This document shows, piece after piece, positions 24,328 through 31,945 of a DNA stretch of 43,966 nucleotides (the stretch's first letter is position 1; every line of letters starts with the position of its first letter). The position numbers were made by a program, and so were the translations under genes. The notes below the pieces were generated by a model. It did not search any database. It had not been told where the DNA came from and saw only the letters and a program-made list of their open reading frames with translations. Location of the stretch: NCBI GenBank assembly GCA_024638965.1, contig JAHEJI010000022.1, positions 1-43,966 of the forward strand, in the 5' to 3' direction. This DNA comes from Planctomycetaceae bacterium. GTDB lineage: Bacteria; Planctomycetota; Planctomycetia; Pirellulales; Pirellulaceae.

Positions 24328-27300
24328 TTAGGGCGTGATCGACCAGAAGATATGATCCGCTCGGACTCGGTACGGTAAATACAGGTTCTCCGTACTAAAG
24401 ACCCAAAATGGCAATGAACTTTGGTAGCTCATACGAGCCTGCATGGCGTTGGTACCTGATTGCACAAAACGCGCTGGATCACCGTTCGGCGTGACACTTA
24501 CCACAGAATCGGTAGCCGAGGCCGGGCGGCTATCAATAGTCTCAAATTGCTCCGTAACGAAGTTATATAACTCGATCTCTTGATCGACGGTTCCGACGAA
24601 ATTGAATGCCCTGGATTCATAATTGAATTCAAGAGCGGCAGGTGCGGACGATGGTGAAGTCGCGTCAACCGTAAAAACCAATTGATATCGAAACGAAAGA
24701 AATACCGGGTCAAGGACGACATACTGGTCATCGCTTTCAGAGAGTTCTGGCAGCCCGCCTGAGTTTACGCTTCCGATACTGACCGCAAAATTGTCGACAG
24801 CGACCTGTATTTCACTCGTTGGGATCTCGTATTTTCCAATCCAGGTATTCCAACTATTCGAACCGGGTGAATACTCGTGGATTCCCCAAAACGTCCGCGG
24901 CTCTGCCGGATCATTCGCTGTTCCGGAATAATCTCCCCATCGTCCGATTGAGTAGGAACCCAAACTTTCACGGACGACCTGCAATGGACGAAATTCACCC
25001 AGTGGATCATTTGCAGCGCGCAAGGAACGGCACATGGAAATGAATTCGGTGCTGGAAGATTTCGCAAACGTGATCGCGGCATTACCTTCGTCGTCGACCC
25101 AAATGCTGGGGAAAAACGTTGAAGTGTTGGCGTCCGGCTGAATATCGCCCGATTGGACGAGTTCTGGAACATCGCCGCTTGTCGGCCAGCCTTTCATGTC
25201 AAACTGGTACCAGCGAGCGCGGGCGGCTGCGGTGCCGTTCGGGCTTTGATGATGAACCGCCCACAAAGATCCGTTTCGGTAGACACAGCTCCAGAACCGC
25301 GATTCAAATAGTTCTGGCCGAGAACTGGTTCCCAACTGTGGCGGATCGACCGGGTGGCCGTAGGCAGGGACCGTGACATTGGTCACGACTCGATTGGGTG
25401 TTCCAAGTGGATCCGTGAGAGCGTGCAGTTTGAGATTTGTCGACGTGGCGAACTCGTCGCCTTGAATCATATAGGTTGCAGGAGCATTTGCGTCGTAGTT
25501 GACAGCAATTCCATATGACTGGCTGCCGGTGATTAACAGGTTCGTTGTGTCCGGAGTTGCACCTATCAAAAGATCCGCTTTGTCGAGCATGTAAATCAAA
25601 TACCGATCAGGTCCAAAGAAATCCGCCGTCAAATAAACCGCGTCGGCGTCGATTGCCATGTTGGGCGAATCGATGTTGTTGTCTGCCAGATCAGTCACGT
25701 CCAACCGGTACTTAAACCAGTCGCCATTCGGATTGTCGTCGTCCGAAACCGCCAATAAAAAATTGCTGCGTCCGTTGTCACTTCGCTCACAAGCCATCGC
25801 AAAAAAGCGGTTGGAATGAGGATCGAATACGACTTCGGGATCGAACACGAAGTTATCAGTTCCCAGCGAACCCCAAAACCCAAACGAGTTTTCGATTTCG
25901 TCTTCAAACGTCTTGGTTCCGTCTTTGTCGAAAAACGCTATGGCTCCGTTCGTTGTTGCAACAAGATTTCCGGGACCAACCGCGATCGTTGGATCGGGCG
26001 GAGTCCAGCCCGATGCAGTGATTCCAATGAAACCGAATTCGTTACCCTGTGGTAGCGGGCTCGGGTCACCGCCAAACCTATCGATCGCAATATCAAGAGG
26101 ATCAAAAGTTGGTGGCTCATGCGGACGAGCGACGACCTCTTCCACAGATGCCGAGATACCATCGAACTGTTCCGGTGCTTGAATAGCAAAACCGCGCGCT
26201 CGTGGTGTTTTCACCGTCAATCCGACTGCCGCTTCGTCATCGGCACAGTTTCCGTTCCAGGCAATCGCAAGGTGACCATGCCGGTCGAACGCCATTCTCT
26301 GCGTACCGGAAACCGAAGTCATACGGCGAATTGAGCCGCTGTCTTGGTTGATTTGAAAGTAGTCGCCAACGGCTTTGCCGTCGCGTGAAAAACGCCGCGC
26401 TTCTACCAGGGATTCGTTTTTGATTCCTCCGTCGATGCCGCGGTTCCAAGCTAATACCAACTCGCCCGAATCAGCCTGCGCAATGGTGGCTCCACTGATC
26501 CGACTGCCATTTTTGGGACTGACGCAAGTGACGGGAAGAATCCGCTCACCTGCGAAATTAAATCGGTTAAAAACGACTTCATAATCTTGTTTGTTGGAAC
26601 GAAGCCAGCAGACCGCAAATGATCTGTCCGAGCCTGCGCTGATGGCCGGTTCGATATGGGACTGTCCGTCACGCGGACTAATCTGAATGGTCTTGCTGAT
26701 CGCGATCCCGTCCGATTCAAAGACTCGCGCCCGGATTCCACGAGGCCGATTTGACATATCGGTTTCGGCCCACGCGATCGTTAATCGGTCTTGATCGTCA
26801 ATTGATACGGTTGGCAGATGTTGATGGAATTCTGCAGCGTCAACAAAAGTCTCCGCGCCGATCGATTGGCCGCTGGGGTCGAATCGCCGAAACACAATGC
26901 GTTGCGGGTGTTTTTCGGTCGCTGGCGTCGTCCAGACGAAAGTCGCCTGACCTTTCGAATCTCCAGCAACGACGACTTGTGATTGTTGGCCTTTCGTAGT
27001 TTCATTAACAAGGATTTCATCACTGCCGGTAAATGCCTCACCTTCGAATCGTCGGGCGATGATCGCATTCATCGAACCGTCCTGCCCAAACGATTCCCAG
27101 GCAACCCAGGTTGCGTCTAAGCCGTCCGTTGCCACGGCAGGTTTCGTTTGCATATTTTGGGTGTAAAGATTTACCTGCGTTTCGCTGCCAAGTCGGTTGC
27201 CTGTCGCGGAAAAACGTTGCAGGTAAATTCCGTAAGTTCCGTTTTGTTGGCGCCGGCTGTCCCAAGTGACGATCGTATTGCCATTACGCTGGATGGCAAG

Positions 27301-27468
27301 GCACGAATTTGATTGAGAACTTGCCGTGAATGTGTTGACGCGGGTTTCGGCATAATCAGATTTGGAATCAACTGCATGATCTGACACAACAGCGTTGATA
27401 GAACAGGCTGTGCCGAATACCACACAACCAAACAAGCACATCAAAACCGGAAACTTGATTCTGAACAT
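24328..27468 (-). CDS. Large secreted beta-repeat protein
   Basis: The 1046-residue protein starts with a signal peptide (about 1-26; a Cys at 22 follows an imperfect lipobox). Residues 35 to about 430 contain about seven degenerate repeats of 50-60 residues with the pattern of Ala/Val-x-Asp, a short hydrophobic strand ending in Trp, and RRF or QRF (WDSRRQQNGTYGIYLQRF is the clearest). Such blades suggest a beta-propeller. A second region (about 460-870) is beta-rich, with many Asp/Asn and Trp residues and no motif I recognise. The C-terminal region (about 880-1046) resembles a beta-sandwich. The gene is isolated and convergent with yidD. A cell-surface or envelope function is likely; enzyme activity is not evident. 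Confidence 0.8.
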   Translation of the reverse strand: MFRIKFPVLMCLFGCVVFGTACSINAVVSDHAVDSKSDYAETRVNTFTASSQSNSCLAIQRNGNTIVTWDSRRQQNGTYGIYLQRFSATGNRLGSETQVNLYTQNMQTKPAVATDGLDATWVAWESFGQDGSMNAIIARRFEGEAFTGSDEILVNETTKGQQSQVVVAGDSKGQATFVWTTPATEKHPQRIVFRRFDPSGQSIGAETFVDAAEFHQHLPTVSIDDQDRLTIAWAETDMSNRPRGIRARVFESDGIAISKTIQISPRDGQSHIEPAISAGSDRSFAVCWLRSNKQDYEVVFNRFNFAGERILPVTCVSPKNGSRISGATIAQADSGELVLAWNRGIDGGIKNESLVEARRFSRDGKAVGDYFQINQDSGSIRRMTSVSGTQRMAFDRHGHLAIAWNGNCADDEAAVGLTVKTPRARGFAIQAPEQFDGISASVEEVVARPHEPPTFDPLDIAIDRFGGDPSPLPQGNEFGFIGITASGWTPPDPTIAVGPGNLVATTNGAIAFFDKDGTKTFEDEIENSFGFWGSLGTDNFVFDPEVVFDPHSNRFFAMACERSDNGRSNFLLAVSDDDNPNGDWFKYRLDVTDLADNNIDSPNMAIDADAVYLTADFFGPDRYLIYMLDKADLLIGATPDTTNLLITGSQSYGIAVNYDANAPATYMIQGDEFATSTNLKLHALTDPLGTPNRVVTNVTVPAYGHPVDPPQLGTSSRPELFESRFWSCVYRNGSLWAVHHQSPNGTAAARARWYQFDMKGWPTSGDVPELVQSGDIQPDANTSTFFPSIWVDDEGNAAITFAKSSSTEFISMCRSLRAANDPLGEFRPLQVVRESLGSYSIGRWGDYSGTANDPAEPRTFWGIHEYSPGSNSWNTWIGKYEIPTSEIQVAVDNFAVSIGSVNSGGLPELSESDDQYVVLDPVFLSFRYQLVFTVDATSPSSAPAALEFNYESRAFNFVGTVDQEIELYNFVTEQFETIDSRPASATDSVVSVTPNGDPARFVQSGTNAMQARMSYQSSLPFWVFSTENLYLPYRVRADHIFWSITP

Positions 27469-27564
27469 TTCTCCATTCCTTTGTTCGTTGCCAATAACAC
27501 GACGAGATTCAACAGTCTAACCACAACCACATCGAATCGCAAAAGCTGGATGGGAATTGGAACG

Positions 27565-28002
27565 CTATTTTTTACCACCGAAATGAACGTGACAAGTGTC
27601 ACCCTCGCAGACTTCAGCAGTCTTGCCTGCGATTCGGTATCGTTGTTTGGCGACTTGCATGTAAAGAAACTGCCAAAGCGGGAGCGAGAATGGAATGTGC
27701 AAAAGAGGAGCCAGAATCCACAACCGAGGAAGTCGAGTTGTGATATACCGAAAAGCATTGGCTCCGGCCAATCGCCGATTGTCGTTGGTAATCAAGTACA
27801 TTTGTTCCATCATTTTGTCGTGCGAGAGGTCGCGATAATTTTGCTCGACAAAAGCATCATGGAGGGAAACAAACGCCAAACGCCCCCGACCATCCCAACG
27901 ATATAGATTGGCGACTTGTTTTTTGCAGAAACTGCAATGACCGTCGTAGATGACGACTTCCGCGTCTGGTAGATCCTGTGGGGAAGGAAGTTGAACGGAC
28001 AT
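27565..28002 (-). CDS. DCC-family (DUF393) thiol-disulfide oxidoreductase-like protein
   Basis: The protein carries the DUF393 signature YDGHCSFCKKQV with the CxxC pair, then SLHDAFVEQNYRDLSHDKMMEQM and the hydrophobic RLPRLWILAPLLHIPFSLPLW segment that is typical of the family. The fold is thioredoxin-like; some family members are thought to handle disulfides, but the activity is poorly known. I use the ATG at 28002 (145 residues, CxxC at about 23-26) because family members start 15-20 residues before the first strand; an in-frame GTG at 28062 would add 20 hydrophilic residues. Neither has a ribosome binding site. A second Cys pair near the C-terminus (CEGDTC) may bind metal. Confidence 0.85.
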   Translation of the reverse strand: MSVQLPSPQDLPDAEVVIYDGHCSFCKKQVANLYRWDGRGRLAFVSLHDAFVEQNYRDLSHDKMMEQMYLITNDNRRLAGANAFRYITTRLPRLWILAPLLHIPFSLPLWQFLYMQVAKQRYRIAGKTAEVCEGDTCHVHFGGKK

Positions 28003-28211
28003 CGCCGAAACGGGAGATTCCGGATTTGCTTCCGCCGTGTTGTTTTTGAATCGTGTCGTCACTGATTATGGCTGCCAGAATTGCAATGAATTTAACAACT
28101 GTCCATGATTGACCGGAAGTCAGGCGATCGAACAACGATCAAATCACGGGGTTGTCGACTTTTTATGTTAGAATCAGAATTGCGATAGCATTCTACAAAA
28201 TCTGGCCCATA

Positions 28212-28223
28212 TAATGGCCATTA
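28212..28223. promoter_or_regulatory. 12-bp palindrome in the divergent promoter region
   Basis: TAATGGCCATTA is a perfect palindrome 51 bases upstream of the coiled-coil protein start. It could be an operator, but it is short and isolated and may occur by chance. Confidence 0.2.
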
Positions 28224-28274
28224 ATGTCGAAATACATAATGACGGCAAGTCGATAGAGCTTTGGAGCTGCGTTA

Positions 28275-29978
28275 ATGAATGAGATCTCAAGACAAGTCTC
28301 GCGTGCCCATCAACGCCTGTTGATCGGACAGTTTTTCCGAATTCTGTGTTGGTCGGTTTTTGCCGGATTAATGATTGCCGCAATTGGCTTGGCGGTGCCC
28401 AAAATTTGGCATCTTGGATTTCTTGAGACGGCGTCAAATCAGGCAACCTGGAATTGGAGCTGGATCGGGGGCGGACTTTTGTTGGGATTGATCGTTGCTT
28501 CGACGATGGCATGGTTTGGGCGAGAATCCCGCTTGACGGCCGCAGTCGAAATCGATCAAAGATTTGGTTTGAAAGAACGTATCTCGAGTGCCCTCGCGAT
28601 TGATGAGAACATAGCCCAATCCGAAGTCGGACAAGCGTTGATAAAGGACGCATCAGAAAAGGCTCAAACGATCGACGTTCGAGACAAGTTCGGATTCCAC
28701 CCCAATTGGAAAGCGGCTCTACCGATTCTATCTGCCCTGGTTCTGGTGGCTTTGATGTTTGTGCCGAATGCTGTACTCGATAAAAAAGCGGACGCAAAAG
28801 AACCGACCAAGCTCAATACCGAACAAGTCAAGGTCGCAGTAGAGCAGGCAAAGAAAAAGCTCATCGAGCGAGCCAAGGATGTTCCCACCAAAGGTCTCAA
28901 GGACGCGCTCGAAAAACTCGATTCGCTCGACAAGAAACTGGATAACATGTCCAAAGGCGACACCGAAGACAAAAAAGAATCTTTGGTCAAGCTGAATGAC
29001 ATCAAAAAGCAACTCGAAGATCGTCAAAAACAACTTGGTGGAACCAACGAATTGAAAAAGAACTTCAAAAAGCTCTCGGACGTGGGCAAGAGCCCGGCAA
29101 AACAACTGGCCGAAGCGATGAAGTCAGGCGATCTGGAAGAAGCTCAGAAAGCCATCAAGAATCTCGCCGACAAGCTGCAGCAAGGCCAATTGTCAGAGAC
29201 CGAAAAGAAAAAGCTGGCGAAGGATCTGAAAAACATCGCCGATCAACTCAACAAAATGGCCGATCAACATGAAAAGGCCAAACAGGAATTGAAAGAAAAA
29301 ATCAAACAGGCCCAACAACAGGGAGATCTTAATAAAGCTGCTGAACTGCAACAGCAACTCGAAAAGAAACAGCAGCAGGATCAGCAACAGCAGAAAATGA
29401 AAAAGATGGCAGAGAACCTTCAGAAGTGTGCTGACTGCATGAATCAAGGTCAACAAAACGAAGGCGGAAATCCCAGGAATCAGGCGGGCCAACCAGGAAA
29501 CCAGCAAGGTCAAGCGGAACTAAAAAAAGCAGGCCAGGCTCTTCAGGACCTGGCTGAGCAAATGGAAGAAATGCAACAGGAACTTGAAGAGCTGGAAGGA
29601 CTGGAAGATCTTGCAAAAGACCTGGAAGACATCAAAAACGCCATGAATGACTGCCAATGCGAAGGTGACGGAGGGGGTGACGAACCCAAATTCCAGGACT
29701 GGGCCAAGGGCAGCGGCCGGGGGATGGGAAAAAGAGAAAAAGGTGAGGGTGATACCGGAGGTTATAAATCGTCGGTCAAAGCCAAACTTCAAAAAGGTGA
29801 GACTGTCGTGACCGGTAGCGCCGATGGCAATAACATTTCCGGACGGTCGGTCAGCGAAGCTAAAGAAATAGTCGCTTCCTCGATGAACAAAGATTCCGAT
29901 CCGCTTGAGAACCAAAAACTTCCCAAATCGTTACGGGAACACGCTCGAGAATATTTTCAGCAAATGCGTGGAAATTAA
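28275..29978 (+). CDS. Membrane-anchored coiled-coil protein, unknown function
   Basis: The 567-residue protein has three hydrophobic segments (about 18-44, 62-84 and 145-165), the first two close to the N-terminus. Residues 85-140 contain ESRLTAAVEIDQRFGLKERISSALA, a block I recall from large planctomycete membrane proteins near MoxR/VWA loci. From about 175 to 470 the protein is a long Lys/Glu/Gln-rich coiled coil with poly-Gln patches and two Cys pairs (CADC, CQC). The C-terminus ends in SLREHAREYFQQM. A GGAG eight bases before the ATG supports the start. A TPR protein gene follows on the same strand after 91 bases. A scaffold or tethering role is the simplest reading, with no enzymatic motif. 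Confidence 0.78.
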   Translation: MNEISRQVSRAHQRLLIGQFFRILCWSVFAGLMIAAIGLAVPKIWHLGFLETASNQATWNWSWIGGGLLLGLIVASTMAWFGRESRLTAAVEIDQRFGLKERISSALAIDENIAQSEVGQALIKDASEKAQTIDVRDKFGFHPNWKAALPILSALVLVALMFVPNAVLDKKADAKEPTKLNTEQVKVAVEQAKKKLIERAKDVPTKGLKDALEKLDSLDKKLDNMSKGDTEDKKESLVKLNDIKKQLEDRQKQLGGTNELKKNFKKLSDVGKSPAKQLAEAMKSGDLEEAQKAIKNLADKLQQGQLSETEKKKLAKDLKNIADQLNKMADQHEKAKQELKEKIKQAQQQGDLNKAAELQQQLEKKQQQDQQQQKMKKMAENLQKCADCMNQGQQNEGGNPRNQAGQPGNQQGQAELKKAGQALQDLAEQMEEMQQELEELEGLEDLAKDLEDIKNAMNDCQCEGDGGGDEPKFQDWAKGSGRGMGKREKGEGDTGGYKSSVKAKLQKGETVVTGSADGNNISGRSVSEAKEIVASSMNKDSDPLENQKLPKSLREHAREYFQQMRGN

Positions 29979-30069
29979 TGTTGGCTGGATTCGGTTCGGG
30001 TTGGACCAAATTCGCCGACCTAAAAATGGCTCTCTTGTTCAGGGGCCAACCAAAATCAAGAAAGACTCA

Positions 30070-30756
30070 ATGAAACTTAATCACGTTCTCCGTGACATCA
30101 TTATCTTGATCTTGTTTTGTGGAGGATTCTACCTGCTCACACAGACCGTCAATATGCTCGGAAGTAACACTTCGATCATGGCGGCGACGAGCGAATTTTC
30201 AAAGGCTCGGCGCGACGCTGACTACTACCTGGAACGCAAAGAAAACGAGTCGGCGATTCCGCACCTTGTTAAATTGACGGAACAGGATCCCAACAACAGT
30301 CACGCCTGGTTTCACCTCGCGCGATGTAACTTCAATCTGTTTAAGCAGCGTAGAAAGTTAACGATCAATAATACGTTTGAGCCAGAATCCAATGAAGAAA
30401 AGGGAAAAGCGTACGCGAATCAGGCGATCAAGGCATACAAAAAGGTTCTTGATTATCCGCGTTATCGGAAATTTGCCAAAAAAGATTTGTCGATCATTTA
30501 CGCACAACTGGATGAACGAGAACTGGCGCTCAAATACCTTCGCGAAGCTGTGGAAGAACGCGCGTTCTCGTATCGGAGTCGTCCCAGAGAAATTGAGTAT
30601 TTAAGACCTTTGTTTGACGATCCAGAATACCTGGCCATTGAAGAACGGTATTTTCGTAGAGACTATTATCGTTATAAATCGAAAAGGCCCAGCGTCGACG
30701 ATTCCACACCGACCAAGAAGAAACCTGCTGAGCCGTTTGGTTCATGGCGTTGGTAA
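30070..30756 (+). CDS. Membrane-anchored TPR protein
   Basis: The 228-residue protein has an N-terminal transmembrane anchor (about 9-30) and then a TPR-like helical region (about 45-185): YLERKENESAIPHLVKLTEQDPNNSHAWFHLARCNF and RKFAKKDLSIIYAQLDERELALKYLREAVEE units are the clearest. The C-terminus is basic and ends in a short Lys/Pro tail. I start at the ATG at 30070; the upstream in-frame codons overlap the coiled-coil gene and are not conserved. A perfect GGTCCC/GGGACC stem follows directly after the stop. It is likely co-transcribed with the coiled-coil protein and may share its complex. Confidence 0.8.
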   Translation: MKLNHVLRDIIILILFCGGFYLLTQTVNMLGSNTSIMAATSEFSKARRDADYYLERKENESAIPHLVKLTEQDPNNSHAWFHLARCNFNLFKQRRKLTINNTFEPESNEEKGKAYANQAIKAYKKVLDYPRYRKFAKKDLSIIYAQLDERELALKYLREAVEERAFSYRSRPREIEYLRPLFDDPEYLAIEERYFRRDYYRYKSKRPSVDDSTPTKKKPAEPFGSWRW

Positions 30757-30773
30757 GGTCCCTGCCTGGGACC
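30757..30773. other. Stem-loop after the TPR gene
   Basis: GGTCCC pairs perfectly with GGGACC around a five-base loop, beginning one base after the stop codon. No T-run follows, so it is at most a weak terminator or a 3' stabiliser. Confidence 0.4.
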
Positions 30774-30868
30774 GATGATATCAAAGAACCTAGAGAATAC
30801 CGGCAGCCACCGTCGAGTCGTGTTTGTCATGCAACTTCGACATTCTAATTCCTTGTGTAGCTTCAGGC

Positions 30869-31654
30869 TTAACGTTCTTGTTCGTCGGATTGTAAATACC
30901 TCTGAAACCAGACAGCGATCACGTCTGCGACAAATTTGACGTCTCCAGGTTGGTTGACTAATAGGTGGTCTGCACCATTCAGGGAGACCATCGCTTTTGC
31001 ACCACCCGTCATCTCAAAAAGCTTCTCGGCGTGCCAGTACGGCAACGTTTCATCCTCCGTGGGGTGGAAGATCAGGTGCGGAAGGCGAATGTTCCTAACC
31101 ATCGACGGCAGGTCAAGTCGTTGCAGATTTTCAATCAGCTGTCGGCGTAGAACCCAGCGTTGACCGCCAATTGCAACTTCTGCTTCACCGTCCGCTTCAA
31201 TTTGGGGGTTGCCGGTTGATAAAAAGTTGGCCAGGTGTTGGGTCGTCGAAGGCGTTGCAATTGTGACAATCGCCCTGGTTGATTCGATTTCGCTTGACCT
31301 GACCATCATCGCAGCACCTCCAAGCGAGTGTCCAATCAAGAGTTGGGGAGCTTCGTGTTCGGCGGACAGGAAAGTGGCCGCCGCATCTACATCTTCGAGG
31401 TTCGTGTTAAAATTCGATTCCGAAAAATTACCCTTGCTGTCGCCAAGTCCAGTAAAGTCAAACCGCAAGATGGCAATGCCGTGCTTGGCGAGACCGCGGC
31501 TGATTCGAACAATTGCTTTCAGATCCTTGGTGCAGGTGAAGCAATGTGAAAACATGCCGAACGCTTTCGGCGGTGTTACCTGATCGGGCCAATCGATGAT
31601 TCCGCCCAGGCGGATGCCTCTGACATTGTTAAAAAAGACGCGCTGACTGCTCAT
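30869..31654 (-). CDS. Alpha/beta hydrolase, OsmC-fusion family without OsmC
   Basis: The 261-residue protein matches the hydrolase half of the known bifunctional alpha/beta hydrolase/OsmC proteins. FSHCFTCTKDLKA is the signature of that group. The nucleophile elbow GHSLGG has Ser110, the acid is in the TEDETLP loop (about 200) and the His is in ADHLL (about 238). Other members continue with an OsmC peroxiredoxin domain; here the coding sequence ends after the hydrolase and I find no OsmC frame in the 112 bases downstream. The ATG at 31654 replaces an upstream TTG. Whether the separate hydrolase acts on esters or peptides is not known. Confidence 0.88.
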   Translation of the reverse strand: MSSQRVFFNNVRGIRLGGIIDWPDQVTPPKAFGMFSHCFTCTKDLKAIVRISRGLAKHGIAILRFDFTGLGDSKGNFSESNFNTNLEDVDAAATFLSAEHEAPQLLIGHSLGGAAMMVRSSEIESTRAIVTIATPSTTQHLANFLSTGNPQIEADGEAEVAIGGQRWVLRRQLIENLQRLDLPSMVRNIRLPHLIFHPTEDETLPYWHAEKLFEMTGGAKAMVSLNGADHLLVNQPGDVKFVADVIAVWFQRYLQSDEQER

Positions 31655-31818
31655 GGATCTCAATCGTAGCTGGACTGGCGAGTATTCAGAGGCTGCATCG
31701 AGGTCAATCGTGCCGGATCTCTGGAATCGGAACTTCGTTGCCTAACGTACCATCTGAAGCTTCAAAGCTACGCCCAGGTTTATCCCCCTCGAGCATTCTT
31801 AAAGTTGTTTTGCACTTG

Positions 31819-31902
31819 TGTCATCCTGAACCGAGGCACGAGGTGAAGGATCTACGCGGGGCAACGAGAGATTCTTCAGTCGCAAGCTCCTTCAGAATGA
31901 CA
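31819..31902. repeat. Inverted repeat of a widespread bacterial element
   Basis: The ends 31819-31830 and 31891-31902 are near-perfect inverted copies (one mismatch; TGTCATCCTGAA and TTCAGAATGACA). Further internal pairing (GAAGGATCT with AGATTCTTC) makes a long stem. I recall this TGTCATCCTGA type of element from many unrelated bacterial genomes. It occupies the middle of an otherwise empty intergenic stretch (31655-31945). Confidence 0.65.
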
Positions 31903-31945
31903 GAGACTGAATACTGATTTTGAATTTGCTCAAGCTGTTTTTTCC

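Noticed and set aside
29193-29915. Long Phe/Leu-rich frames opposite the coiled-coil gene that resemble membrane proteins
   Set aside because: They are the complement of Lys/Glu/Gln codons (AAA, GAA, CAA), an expected artefact of coiled-coil genes.
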